Positions 1 through 9,608 are shown, counted from the stretch's first letter. The stretch: 40,440 nucleotides of DNA from Terriglobia bacterium (GCA_021323595.1 JAJPKR010000047.1:1-40440), one strand, 5' to 3'. Numbers and translations: made by a program. The notes: generated by a model not told the origin, from the letters alone.

Positions 1-67
1 CGATCTCGAGACCAGAGTGCTCGAACCGCTCGAAAATCCGTTCGGCCCAAAACTGTTACCCATGTAG
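1..67 (+). CDS. Possible C-terminal end of a gene from outside the window (transposase-like context)
   Basis: One frame is open from base 2 to a TAG at 65-67 and would encode a peptide ending NPFGPKLLPM. The tail is too short to assign to a family. Its stop codon falls inside the first of two tandem 17-base repeats (55-71 and 80-96), an arrangement seen where a transposase gene runs into the terminal repeats of its insertion sequence. Calling it a transposase C-terminus is inference from that context only. Confidence 0.25.
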   Translation, partial: DLETRVLEPLENPFGPKLLPM

Positions 68-96
68 CCGGTACATTCCGTTACCCATGTCTCCGG
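55..96. repeat. Tandem 17-base repeats, possible insertion sequence terminus
   Basis: GTTACCCATGTAGCCGG at 55-71 and GTTACCCATGTCTCCGG at 80-96 differ at two positions and are spaced 25 bases start to start. Repeated short transposase-binding sites near the end of an element are typical of IS21-like sequences. The rest of the element would lie left of the window. The family assignment is a guess. Confidence 0.4.
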
Positions 97-104
97 GCCG
101 GACC

Positions 105-182
105 GGGCCGGGCGATGAGCTTCGCAGGGCCGCGCATCCCCGCTCGGTCGCGGCTGGCTGGATCTTCGGTGCTGGAACTCGG
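105..182. repeat. Interspersed repeat, copy A (left of vapBC)
   Basis: This stretch shares GGGCGATGAGCTTCGCAGGG near its start and CGGCTGGCTGGATYTTCGGTG near its end with copy B at 956-1040. The two copies are in the same orientation and bracket vapBC. The core is also found in copy C at 31563. Confidence 0.55.
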
Positions 183-211
183 CGGCCGGCGCCAAGGGCT
201 GGGTTCGGGCT

Positions 212-246
212 CGCATCTGATGACTTCGCATCTGATGTATGATGCG
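212..246. promoter_or_regulatory. Candidate VapB operator upstream of vapBC
   Basis: CGCATCTGATG occurs twice as a direct repeat (212-222 and 227-237, period 15). The second copy is also the left arm of an inverted repeat, CGCATCTGATGTATGATGCG (227-246, 6-base arms, 8-base spacer). Ribbon-helix-helix antitoxins bind paired repeats of this kind to autoregulate their operon. The site overlaps an upstream in-frame ATG at 239, which argues that translation of vapB starts at 263. Confidence 0.5.
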
Positions 247-262
247 TGATGCGGATGGCCTT

Positions 263-493
263 ATGCGGACGACCCTGGCGATCGACGACGACGTGCTGAG
301 CGCGGCCAAAGAGATGGCGGCGATGGAGAAGAAATCCGTGGGGGAAATCATTTCCTCTTTGGCGAGACGGGCACTCGTGGGAGGAGGATCCAACGCGAAA
401 CGCCGCAATGGCGTGCCGCTGCTCAACGTGCGCGGGAGAGCGCAGCGAGTCACGTCAGAGCTGATCCGGCAACTCCGTGAGGATCTGCCGTGA
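263..493 (+). CDS. vapB: VapB-type ribbon-helix-helix antitoxin
   Basis: The gene encodes a 76-residue antitoxin that should neutralise the PIN-domain toxin encoded immediately downstream and repress the operon through its N-terminal DNA-binding domain. The N-terminus MRTTLAIDDDVLSAAKEMA is a typical ribbon-helix-helix start: a short basic/hydrophobic strand and then a helix. The C-terminal part, with NGVPLLNVRGR and VTSELIRQL, looks like the toxin-binding tail of VapB proteins. An in-frame ATG at 239 would add eight residues, but it lies inside the candidate operator, so 263 is preferred. The stop overlaps the toxin start (GTGA), indicating translational coupling. Confidence 0.85.
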   Translation: MRTTLAIDDDVLSAAKEMAAMEKKSVGEIISSLARRALVGGGSNAKRRNGVPLLNVRGRAQRVTSELIRQLREDLP

Positions 494-921
494 CGTTCTT
501 GCTCGATATCAACGTGATGATCGCCCTGATCGATCCGGGGCACATGCAGCACGATCGAGCGCACGCGTGGTTTGAACGGCAAGGCCGCAAAGCTTGGGCC
601 ACATGTCCGCTCACCGAAAACGGCGTCCTGCGGATCGTGGGCCATCCGCGCTATCCGAATTCCCCTGGTTCTCCGGCGGCAGTCGCCGAGTTGCTGGTTC
701 AATTCCGAGCGCTGCCCGGCCATGCATTCTGGCCCGACGACGTGACGCTGCTGAACCGCCGGCGCGTGAACACAGCGCGTCTCCTGGATTCGGCTCACGT
801 CACCGACAGTTATCTCTTGGCGCTTGCGCGCGCGCACAACGGCCAACTGGCCAGCTTTGATCAACGGCTGGTCACCGATGCGGTCCTGGACGGGAAGAAG
901 GCGCTGCACCTGATTCATTGA
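490..921 (+). CDS. vapC: VapC-family PIN-domain ribonuclease toxin
   Basis: This 143-residue PIN-domain protein is a Mg2+-dependent ribonuclease toxin of the VapBC type. The four expected acidic residues are visible: Asp6 in LLDINVMIA, Glu43 in LTENGVLRI, Asp106 in HVTDSYLLALA and Asp124 in ASFDQRL. The gene starts with GTG and overlaps the antitoxin stop by four bases, the standard antitoxin-first arrangement. PIN toxins of this family usually cleave tRNA or rRNA; the target cannot be read from sequence. The pair is flanked by direct copies of an interspersed repeat, which suggests it arrived or moved as a unit. Confidence 0.88.
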   Translation: MTFLLDINVMIALIDPGHMQHDRAHAWFERQGRKAWATCPLTENGVLRIVGHPRYPNSPGSPAAVAELLVQFRALPGHAFWPDDVTLLNRRRVNTARLLDSAHVTDSYLLALARAHNGQLASFDQRLVTDAVLDGKKALHLIH

Positions 922-955
922 ACGTTGGGGCGTCAACCTCCGACTTACTCCTGGT

Positions 956-1040
956 GGGCGGGGCGATGAGCTTCGCAGGGCTTCGTTCTCCCACCCCGGG
1001 GCGCGCCTCGGCTGGCTGGATTTTCGGTGGTTAACTCGGG
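956..1040. repeat. Interspersed repeat, copy B (right of vapBC)
   Basis: It begins GGGCGGGGCGATGAGCTTCG and ends near GGCTGGCTGGATTTTCGGTG, matching copy A at 105-182 in the same orientation over about 80 bases with scattered substitutions. Its first part also matches copy C (31563-31642). It fills the gap between vapC and the convergent penicillin acylase gene. Confidence 0.55.
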
Positions 1041-1117
1041 GCGCCGCCGGCGGCCGGGAAGCGCGAGCGTCTGCGATGGGGCGCCAGGCGGCCGACGCCC
1101 AGCGTCCACGGGCAGAG

Positions 1118-3604
1118 TCAGCGGGGGGCGGGGGTGAGGAGGAGGGTGCGTTCGGTGGCGGCGGCGACGCGGGCGGGCGAGAAGTAGATCGGGAAATAGC
1201 GGCCGCGGGCCCAGAGGGGATAGAGGTCGCGATAGTGCGGGCTGCGGACGTCGCCGGACTGGCCGGGGTTATTGAGGCCGACGGAGCGATCCCAGTCGGC
1301 GGTATCGGCGATGATCTTGAACGAGCCGCCGGCGATTTGGTTGCCGCCGTCGCCGGTGGCGTCCACGGTATAGGCGTCGCCGCCGCGCGGCAGGGCGCCG
1401 ACGTCGAAGCGGGCGCGCAGCGCCGGGGGCAGCGCCGGGCTGAGCGGATGAAAGATCGTGGCGTGATGGAAGGCGCCCAGGCGCCAGCGCGAGGGGTCGG
1501 GCCCGAAGCGCGCCGCCAGCTCGCGCACGGTTTCGGCGAGGGCGTTCGCCAGCACGGCGTCGCGGGCGGCGGCGGGGTTGGGGCCGAAGCGGGCGTCGGG
1601 CCGCTCGAGCCAGCCGATGATCTTGGCCAGGCCCAGGCGGCCGATATAGGGGCGCGCGGCGGGCGGGACGCGCAGGCGATAGAGATCCGCCTGGAGATGG
1701 TTTTGCCACTTCTGGTAGATGCCGGCGGCGGCGGAATCCGGGTCGAGGACGTAATTCCAGTGCAAGAGCGCCTGGCGCGCGCGCTCGACGGCGGCGCCGG
1801 GCGTCCGCACGGCGGCGAGCAGCGGCACCAGGCGGCGCGCGGGAATCGAGAGGTAGTCGTTCTGCAGCGCCTCCATGGCGGCGACGTCGAAACGGCTGCC
1901 GCGCGCGAGGACCTCGGCGACGACTTCGGCGCGGAAGGGATCGGCCCACTGGTAGGTGAGCGCTTCCCGGTAGGGCCAGTGGGGCGGGATCAGGTAGTTA
2001 TTCGAGGTGTTCCAGAAGCCCTGGGCGGGATCGACGACGTGCGGCAGCTCGAGGATGGGCAGGAAGCCGGCCCATTCGTAGCGGCCGTCGCCGGGCACCG
2101 GCACCAGGCCGCTCCAGTTGGGACGCAGCGGCGCGATGCCGGTCGCCTGCCAGCCGATATGGCCGTCGCGTCCGGCCCAGACCATGTTCTCGGAGGGAAT
2201 GCGCGAGTAGGCGCAGGCATCGCGGAACTCGCGCCAGGTGCGCGCCTGATCCATGCGCAGGCTGGCGAGATAGGGCGCGCTGCCGGTTTGCAGCCAGGCG
2301 GCGCGGACGGCATAGGCCACATGATGCGCCGGATCTTCGAAGACCACCGGGCCGTGGCGCGTGTACTTGAGCGCGACGGCCACCGGCGCGCGCCCCTTCA
2401 CCGGAATCGTGGCGGCGAGCACGCGCATCGTCTCCCAGCGGCCGCGATAGCGGTATTGCAGCGGGTTGGCGGGATTGGTGGCGTACACGTAGAGGTCTTC
2501 TTCGTCGCCGCCGAAGATGGTCAGGCCCCAGGCGCCGTAGCGGTTGTGGCCGATGGAGACGCCGGGCAGCGCCGGCTCGCCGCCGCCGATCACGTCCCAG
2601 CCGGGCGCGACCAGATGCACCCAATAGCGCAGCGACGGCGCCTCCTGCACGCGATGGGGATCGTTGGCCATGAGCGGCAGGCCGGCGGCGGCGCGGCTCC
2701 CGGCGACCACCCAGTTGTTGCTGCCGATGACGTCGCGCCGCACGTCGAGGTCGGCGACGGTGGGCGCGGTGGTCCAGCGCGCCCAGGCGTCGAGGTCGGC
2801 GAGGGCGCGGGCGCGCGCGGCGGGGGAGGCGGCGCGATAGGCGGGGGCGAGCTCGGCGGCGGTGAAACGGATGGGCGTGCGGAAGGCGGCGTACAAGGCC
2901 AGGATGCGCTCGCTCAGCAGCGATGCATTGACGGCGGGATCCATCCGCAGATCGGGATGCGGCGGCTGGAAGGACTCGAGCTGCGCGACGCGGGCGGCGC
3001 CGATGGCGCGCACCGCCAGCGCCACGTTCAGCTCCTGGCGCACGTTGCCGAGCAGCCCGTTGAAGCGCGAGACCACGTCGGCGGGCTTCCAGGGCTGGGG
3101 CCGGATGCCGAGCATCTGGAACTCGGGCGTAAGCAAGCCGGGATCGCGGCGGGTGCGCGCGATGTAGGCGTTGATGCCGGCGACGAAGGCGCGGACGATC
3201 GCCGGGCCGTCGGGGTGATACCAGCGCAGCTCGCGGTCGAGATCGCCGCGAAACTGGAACAGGCGGGCGCCGATGTCGCGGTCGAGCTCGGCGGGGCCGA
3301 GGATCTCGGCCACGGTGCCGGTCGCCTGGCGGCGCCAAATCTCGAGCTGGAAGAGCCGGTCGCGGGCGACGTTGTAGCCCTGCGCGAAAAACAGGTCGTG
3401 CTCGTTATGCGCGTAGATGTGGGCGATGCCCCAGCGGTCGATGCGGATGGTTACCGGACGCTCGAGGCCGGGGACCGCGAGCGTCTGCGTGCGGGCTGGG
3501 GGCGGGGTTTGCGCCGGGGCGGCGGGCGGCGCAGCGGCGAGGGCGGCGAGAGACGCGGCGAGCGCCAGCAGGCGGAGGCGAGGCATGGGAGCGCCCGCCA
3601 TCAT
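1118..3604 (-). CDS. Secreted penicillin acylase family (Ntn-hydrolase) protein
   Basis: An 828-residue precursor of the penicillin G acylase / acyl-homoserine lactone acylase superfamily. Residues 1-32 form a signal peptide (basic start, Ala/Leu-rich core ending APAQ), so the enzyme should be periplasmic or secreted. Members self-cleave into alpha and beta chains, and the new N-terminal Ser of the beta chain is the nucleophile. That Ser is visible at about residue 295 in DVIGSNNWVVAG, followed by the family pattern LMANDPHR. A GFWNTSNNYL segment resembles the Asn-containing oxyanion region. Length is normal for the family. The natural substrate (beta-lactam, acyl-homoserine lactone, other amide) cannot be decided. 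A second in-frame ATG at codon 7 is an alternative start. Confidence 0.88.
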   Translation of the reverse strand: MMAGAPMPRLRLLALAASLAALAAAPPAAPAQTPPPARTQTLAVPGLERPVTIRIDRWGIAHIYAHNEHDLFFAQGYNVARDRLFQLEIWRRQATGTVAEILGPAELDRDIGARLFQFRGDLDRELRWYHPDGPAIVRAFVAGINAYIARTRRDPGLLTPEFQMLGIRPQPWKPADVVSRFNGLLGNVRQELNVALAVRAIGAARVAQLESFQPPHPDLRMDPAVNASLLSERILALYAAFRTPIRFTAAELAPAYRAASPAARARALADLDAWARWTTAPTVADLDVRRDVIGSNNWVVAGSRAAAGLPLMANDPHRVQEAPSLRYWVHLVAPGWDVIGGGEPALPGVSIGHNRYGAWGLTIFGGDEEDLYVYATNPANPLQYRYRGRWETMRVLAATIPVKGRAPVAVALKYTRHGPVVFEDPAHHVAYAVRAAWLQTGSAPYLASLRMDQARTWREFRDACAYSRIPSENMVWAGRDGHIGWQATGIAPLRPNWSGLVPVPGDGRYEWAGFLPILELPHVVDPAQGFWNTSNNYLIPPHWPYREALTYQWADPFRAEVVAEVLARGSRFDVAAMEALQNDYLSIPARRLVPLLAAVRTPGAAVERARQALLHWNYVLDPDSAAAGIYQKWQNHLQADLYRLRVPPAARPYIGRLGLAKIIGWLERPDARFGPNPAAARDAVLANALAETVRELAARFGPDPSRWRLGAFHHATIFHPLSPALPPALRARFDVGALPRGGDAYTVDATGDGGNQIAGGSFKIIADTADWDRSVGLNNPGQSGDVRSPHYRDLYPLWARGRYFPIYFSPARVAAATERTLLLTPAPR

Positions 3605-3655
3605 ACACCCGCGCGCGCAGGGCGGGGCGGACCGGGGCGCGGGCCGGCCGCGGGG

Positions 3656-5992
3656 TCAGCGAACGGCGAAGCGGCGGAACACCCGCACTTTGACGCCGTC
3701 AATGGCGACCGTGAAGACCGCCACGACCACGAGCAGCTCGACGATGAGGCGCCAGGGGAGCGGGGCCATCAAGACTCCCTTGCCCGCCAGGGCGGCGACG
3801 GCGATGAGATCGAGGGCCGAGGCCAGCAGGAGCCAGCGGCTGGGGCGCGAGCGCCACAGCCGGCCGCGCTCGCGCACGAGATAGACGTTGCCCTGCCCGG
3901 TGAAGACGAGCAGGAGGAACACCAGGGTTTGAAGCTGTCCCAGCGGCAGGCGCAGCACGTCACGGCCATAAAAGAAGACGGCGAAGGACAGCGCGAGCAC
4001 GAAGGCCGCGAGCACGGCGGCGGTCAGCACGAGCGTGGCGATGTCCCAGCGGTCGGGCTCCGGCGAAAACGAGACGCGATCGGTGGCGATGGCCATGGTG
4101 ACGAAGTCGTTGGTGAAGAGCAGCAGCACCACCAGCAGCGGCGTGATCACGAACGCCCGCGCGAGCATCACGCCGAGGCTGAGCAGGATGCCGATCTCGA
4201 GCGTCTTGATGATCTTGTTGAGCGTGTAGGTCAGCATGCGCTGGTGAATGCGGCGGCCGGTTTCGACGGCGCGCAGGACGCCGGAGAGGCCGGTTTCCGT
4301 GAGCACGACGCTGGCCGCCGCCTTGGCGACGTCGGTGGCGCTGGCGACGGCGACGCCGGTCTCGGCCTGCTTGAGCGCCGGGGCGTCGTTGACGCCGTCG
4401 CCGGTCATGCCGACGATGTGGCCGCGGCGCTGCAAGGCGGCGACCAGGCGGAGCTTGTCTTCGGGGAAGACGCCGGCGAAGGCGTCGCAGCGGTCGGCGG
4501 CGGCGGCGCCGTCTTGCAGGTCGGCGGCGCTGCCGACGCGCTCGCCGATGCCGACCTGGGCGGCAACCGCGCGCGCGGTGGCGGCGCCGTCGCCGGTGAT
4601 CATGATGACGCGCACGCCCAGGCGCTGCAGGCTCTGCACCAGCGCCTTCGAGTCGGCGCGAATGGGATCTTGCAGGCCGAGGAGGCCGACGGCTTCCAGG
4701 CTGCCTCCCTCGCCGGCGGCGACGGCGAGAACGCGTCCGCCGGTGGCGGCGAGGCGGGCGACGGCGGCGGCCGCAGCGGCGGCCTCGCCAGCGCCGAACA
4801 CGGCGTCAGGCGCGCCTTTCACGACGCGGAGGCGGCCGGCGCCGTGCTCGTAAACGGACTCGGAACGCTTGGTGGCCGGGTCGAAGGGGATCAAGTGCAG
4901 CCGTTGGGGCGGGGCAACGAGCGCGCCCGCCTTCCCGGCGGCGGCGAGGATGGCGAGATCGATCGGGTCCTGCGTGGCGGCATCGGAGGCCAGCGCGGCA
5001 AAGCGCAGGACTTCGGCGGCGGAATGGCCGGCGAGCGGCTGCACCTGGGCGACCGCCAGGCGATTTTCGGTGATGGTGCCGGTCTTGTCGGTGCAGAGGA
5101 CGTCCATGGCCGCCGCCTCTTCGATGGCGGAGAGGCGCGTCACCAGCACCGCGTGGCGTGACAGCTCCAGCGCGCCCAGGGCCGTAGCCACGGCGAAGGT
5201 CGCCGGCAGCGCCACGGGCACCGAGGCCACCAGCAGAATCAGCGCGAACGGCAAGGCCTCGGCCCACGGCAGCCGCGCGAAGGGCGCGTACATCAGCAGC
5301 GCGGCCACCAGCGCGGCGTCGAGGGCGATGAGATATTTGACGATCGTGAAAATGAGTTCTTGCAGGTGGCTGGCGGTCTTCGCGGTCTTCACCAGTTCGG
5401 CGGCCCTGCCGAAATAGGTGCGGGCGCCGGTGGCCGTGACTTCGCCGTCGGCCTCCCCGTGCTTCAGGCGCGAGCCGGCGTAGACGAGGGCGCCGGCGGA
5501 TTTCGCCACCGGCAGCGATTCGCCGGTGAGTTCGGATTCATCCACTTGCAGCGCGCCGGCGAGCAGCCGCACATCGGCGGGAGCGAGGTCGCCCAGGCGC
5601 AGATGGATGACGTCGCCCGGCACGAGGCGCTCGGCGGCGGTCGTTTGCCAGCGGCCGTCGCGCAAGACGCGCGCCTGCACGCGCAAGCGCGCGCGCAGCA
5701 GCGCGAGCGCACGGTTGGCCTGGTTCTCCTGGGTGAAGCTGAGAATGGCGTTGAATACGAGCAGGGCGGCGATGATGATCGCGTCGTCGCGCTTGCGCAC
5801 GAGCAGTTCGAGCACCACGGTGGCTTCGAGCATCCAGGGAACGGGCGCCCAAAACTTGCCCAAGAAGGCGCGCAGGGGGCGGCGGCGCTCCTCCTCGACG
5901 CGATTGGGGCCGAATTCGCGCTGCCGCGCCTCGGCTTCGGCCGTCGTCAATCCCGTGAGCGGGGCGCACGCCCCCACGTCCCCTCGTGGCAT
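3656..5992 (-). CDS. P-type H+-ATPase (plasma-membrane P3A type)
   Basis: A roughly 778-residue P-type ATPase predicted to export protons at the cost of ATP. Hallmarks in order: actuator loop LTGESLPVAK (about residue 157), the M4 sequence VASVPVALPATF (about 256-267), phosphorylation site CTDKTGTITEN with Asp about 302, hinge motif TGDGVNDAPALK, and a membrane Asp in LFTNDFVTMAIATD in the position of the proton-carrying M6 Asp of fungal and plant pumps. Heavy-metal-binding domains and the CPC motif of copper pumps are absent, supporting the H+ type. An in-frame TTG at 6001 would add three residues; ATG at 5992 is used. It may help pH homeostasis. The gene stands alone. Confidence 0.88.
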   Translation of the reverse strand: MPRGDVGACAPLTGLTTAEAEARQREFGPNRVEEERRRPLRAFLGKFWAPVPWMLEATVVLELLVRKRDDAIIIAALLVFNAILSFTQENQANRALALLRARLRVQARVLRDGRWQTTAAERLVPGDVIHLRLGDLAPADVRLLAGALQVDESELTGESLPVAKSAGALVYAGSRLKHGEADGEVTATGARTYFGRAAELVKTAKTASHLQELIFTIVKYLIALDAALVAALLMYAPFARLPWAEALPFALILLVASVPVALPATFAVATALGALELSRHAVLVTRLSAIEEAAAMDVLCTDKTGTITENRLAVAQVQPLAGHSAAEVLRFAALASDAATQDPIDLAILAAAGKAGALVAPPQRLHLIPFDPATKRSESVYEHGAGRLRVVKGAPDAVFGAGEAAAAAAAVARLAATGGRVLAVAAGEGGSLEAVGLLGLQDPIRADSKALVQSLQRLGVRVIMITGDGAATARAVAAQVGIGERVGSAADLQDGAAAADRCDAFAGVFPEDKLRLVAALQRRGHIVGMTGDGVNDAPALKQAETGVAVASATDVAKAAASVVLTETGLSGVLRAVETGRRIHQRMLTYTLNKIIKTLEIGILLSLGVMLARAFVITPLLVVLLLFTNDFVTMAIATDRVSFSPEPDRWDIATLVLTAAVLAAFVLALSFAVFFYGRDVLRLPLGQLQTLVFLLLVFTGQGNVYLVRERGRLWRSRPSRWLLLASALDLIAVAALAGKGVLMAPLPWRLIVELLVVVAVFTVAIDGVKVRVFRRFAVR

Positions 5993-6055
5993 GTAAGGCA
6001 ATTTTAGGGCACGCGAGGGACTATTTTGGAGGACGGAACGAGGAGCGGGGACCGG

Positions 6056-7132
<1,077 letters not shown>

Positions 7133-7219
7133 GCCCTTGGGGGTGAAGCGTCCTCGCATAGAGCTAGAGTAACTGGGATCGGGGAGACGCGACGGCAGGC
7201 TGACGGGGAGGCCAAGACC

Positions 7220-7271
7220 GGCAGGCAAGGCTGCGCACCCCGCGGCAAAACTGGCAGGCAAGAATGCCCGC
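7220..7271. repeat. Two copies of a GGCAGGCAAG short interspersed repeat
   Basis: GGCAGGCAAGGCTGCGC (7220-7236) and GGCAGGCAAGAATGCCCGC (7253-7271) lie 33 bases apart between the threonine aldolase start and the hemW stop. A related copy, GGCAGGCAGGAATGCCGGC, is at 39251-39269. The sequence contains an imperfect palindrome (GGCA...TGCC). Confidence 0.5.
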
Positions 7272-7299
7272 CCTACAGCAGGAGCGGGACTGACGGGGG

Positions 7300-8445
7300 T
7301 CAGAGGAAGCGGGCGAAGACTTCGTTCGAGAGCAGGCGGCCGCGCGGCGTCAGGGCGACGCGCCCGCCCTGCGCGGCGAGCAGGCCGGCGGCGGCGAGCT
7401 CCGCCAGCGCCGTCTCGAAGCCGGCGAAGGCCGCCGCCGCGACGCCGGCATTGCGGCGCAGGCCGAGAAACAGCGCTTCCTCGCGCGCCATGCGCGGGGT
7501 GAGCGCGCAGCGCTCCCGGCGGGGCAGGCGGCCGGCGGCGAGGGCGGCGAGGTAGGCGTCGAGGCCGCCGGCGTTGCCCCAGCGCTCGGAGCCGGTGAAG
7601 GAGTGCGCGTCCAGCCCGAAGCCGAGATAGGGGCGGCGCAGCCAATAGCGCTCGTTGTGGCGGCTTTCGCCGCCGGGGCGGGCGAAGTTGGAGATCTCGT
7701 ATTGGCGATAGCCGGCGCGCGCGAGCAGGGCGCAGGCGGTCTCGTATTGCTCGGCGATGGCGTCGTCGTCGGGGACGGCAGCGGCGTGATAGCGCGCGCC
7801 GCCGGCGCGCAGCTCGCGGCCCAAGCGGCTGTCGTCATCCACCTCGAGCATGTAGATGGAGATGTGGGGCGCGTCCGCGGCGACCGCCGCGGCCAGCGAT
7901 GTGCGCCAGGAGGCGGGCGTCTGGCGGGGCAAGCCGGCGATGAGGTCGAGATTGACGTTGGCGATGCCGGCGGCGCGCAGATGCGCGAGATCGGCGAGGA
8001 CGGCGGCGGGCGGCTGGCGGCGGCCGACGGCGCGCGCCTCGGCTTCGACGAACGACTGCACGCCCAGGCTGACGCGATTCACGCCGGCGGCGGCGAGGGC
8101 GCCGAGGACCGCGGGCGGGAGGGTGCCGGGCATGGCCTCGACGGTGAATTCGGCGCCGGGGGCGATGGCGAAGCGCTCGCGCAGGGCGGCGGCGAGCGCG
8201 GCGATCTGTTCGGGGGCGAGCAGCGTGGGCGTGCCGCCGCCCCAATAGATGGTATCCACCGGCGGCCGCGCGAGATCGAGGGCGGCGAGGGTGAGGTCGA
8301 TTTCGCGCAGCAGGGCGCGGCAGTAGTCGGCTTGCAGGGCGGCGGGAAAGACGCCGCTGGCGAAGTTGCAGTAGGAGCACTTCGCGCGGCAGAACGGCAC
8401 GGCGAGATACAGGCCGAAGGCGTCGCGCGCGCCGTCGCGGGACAC
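7300..8445 (-). CDS. hemW: HemW-like radical SAM protein (heme chaperone)
   Basis: A 381-residue radical SAM protein of the coproporphyrinogen oxidase-like HemW family, which binds heme and delivers it to target proteins; older annotations call it oxygen-independent coproporphyrinogen III oxidase. The CX3CX2C cluster motif is in PFCRAKCSYCNF near residue 18-25, followed by YWGGGTPTLL and the family segments VSLGVQSF and NLDLIAGLPRQT. The C-terminal HemW domain is present (NERYWLRRPYLGFGLDAHSF, then a winged-helix-like tail). It starts with GTG three bases after the stop of the LacD-type aldolase gene, so the two are probably co-transcribed. A true heme enzyme role versus chaperone role cannot be separated by sequence alone. 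Confidence 0.9.
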   Translation of the reverse strand: MSRDGARDAFGLYLAVPFCRAKCSYCNFASGVFPAALQADYCRALLREIDLTLAALDLARPPVDTIYWGGGTPTLLAPEQIAALAAALRERFAIAPGAEFTVEAMPGTLPPAVLGALAAAGVNRVSLGVQSFVEAEARAVGRRQPPAAVLADLAHLRAAGIANVNLDLIAGLPRQTPASWRTSLAAAVAADAPHISIYMLEVDDDSRLGRELRAGGARYHAAAVPDDDAIAEQYETACALLARAGYRQYEISNFARPGGESRHNERYWLRRPYLGFGLDAHSFTGSERWGNAGGLDAYLAALAAGRLPRRERCALTPRMAREEALFLGLRRNAGVAAAAFAGFETALAELAAAGLLAAQGGRVALTPRGRLLSNEVFARFL

Positions 8446-8448
8446 CGG

Positions 8449-9501
8449 CTAGGCCAAGGGGGCGGCGGGCGCGACGCCCGGCTCCCCGCGGCGCGGCGCG
8501 GCGCCGTGGGCATCGAGGCCGTAAAAGGCGAACCAGGGCTTCGCCGCGCGCAGGCTGGCGTTGACCGCTTCGATGTTCTTGCGGCCCTCGCTCTCGAGCC
8601 ACTGCTCGAAGGCGGCCAGGCCCTGGCGGGCATAGACGGGAATGCCGTCGGCCCAGGTGGCGCGTCCGCAGAGCACGCCGGAGAAGGGGACGCCGGCTTC
8701 CGCCGCGAGCGCCAAGCTCTCGTTGAACTCGGCGTTGCTGACGCCGGCGCTGAGATAGATGAAGGGCTTGCCGGCCGCGGCGGCGGCGGCGGTGAAATGG
8801 CGCTTGGCTTCGTCGCGGGTATAGGCGGCGGCGCCGGTACAGGCGCGGGTACCGGCGGTGAATTTCAGATTGACCGGGATCTCGACTTTCAGGATATCCA
8901 CGCCGTATTGCGGCTTCGAGAACTCGGCCATGCTGCGGGCGACGATCTCCGGCTTCTTGCGCGCGTATTCCAGCCCCTTTTCGTCGCCGCCGGCGGGATC
9001 GTAGCCGACGAACTCGAGGAAGAACGGAATGTCCTGGGCGCGGCACTCGTCGCCGACGCGCTCGATGAAGGCGTGCTTGTGATCGTTGATCTCGGCGCGC
9101 TCGAAGGGGGTGTAGTAGAGCAGCACCTTGATGCAATCGGCGCCGGCGGCCTTGAGGCGGCGCACGGACTGGTCGGGCAGCAGGTCGGGCAGGCGCCCCG
9201 GCTGCGTGTTGTCATAGCCGGATTTCTCGTAGGCGAGCAGCAGGCCGGCGTTCTTGGCGCGGCGCCGGGTGGCGGGCAGGCCGAACTCCGGGTCGAGCAA
9301 GATGGCGCTGGCGTAGGGGGTGAGCAGGCGGGCGACGGCGATCTTGAACTCTTCCATCTGCGCCCGCGTGGCGGGCTTCCCCGCCGCCTTGGCCAATGCC
9401 TTCTCCAAGCTGCCGCGCTGATCCATGGCGGCGGCGGCGATCACCCCGCGCTCGTCGGATACCGCCTTCATTCCCTTCAACTTGCCTTCGCTGAGCTGCA
9501 A
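8449..9501 (-). CDS. lacD: Tagatose 1,6-diphosphate aldolase (LacD family)
   Basis: A 350-residue class I aldolase of the LacD family, which splits tagatose 1,6-bisphosphate into glyceraldehyde 3-phosphate and dihydroxyacetone phosphate. Recognisable family segments are AMDQRGSLEKAL, ILLDPEFGLPATRR, AGLLLAYEKSGYD, IKVLLYYTPFERAEINDHKHAFIERVG (shortened here only in mention) and FFLEFVGYD; the likely Schiff-base lysine is in DILKVEIPVN. The start is a TTG at 9501, supported by GGAGG seven bases upstream; an ATG ten codons in is the alternative. It is upstream of, and nearly abuts, hemW. No other lactose/tagatose pathway genes are near, so the physiological substrate may be a different sugar phosphate. 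Confidence 0.83.
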   Translation of the reverse strand: MQLSEGKLKGMKAVSDERGVIAAAAMDQRGSLEKALAKAAGKPATRAQMEEFKIAVARLLTPYASAILLDPEFGLPATRRRAKNAGLLLAYEKSGYDNTQPGRLPDLLPDQSVRRLKAAGADCIKVLLYYTPFERAEINDHKHAFIERVGDECRAQDIPFFLEFVGYDPAGGDEKGLEYARKKPEIVARSMAEFSKPQYGVDILKVEIPVNLKFTAGTRACTGAAAYTRDEAKRHFTAAAAAAGKPFIYLSAGVSNAEFNESLALAAEAGVPFSGVLCGRATWADGIPVYARQGLAAFEQWLESEGRKNIEAVNASLRAAKPWFAFYGLDAHGAAPRRGEPGVAPAAPLA

Positions 9502-9608
9502 CGGTCTTCCTCCCCGGGGGATCGATGGTTATCCCTATCCAATTGTAAACGCGCGCCGCCGCTTGGGCGCGCGGCGGAGGGCGGGGCAGCGTAGAATTGA
9601 GGGCAGCC

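Noticed and set aside
1076-5161. A 1,361-codon open frame on the plus strand opposite the penicillin acylase and P-type ATPase genes
   Set aside because: It lacks any domain and reads as Gly/Ala/Arg/Asp-rich low-complexity sequence. Both minus-strand genes opposite it have full family motifs. Long antisense frames of this kind arise from high GC at third codon positions.
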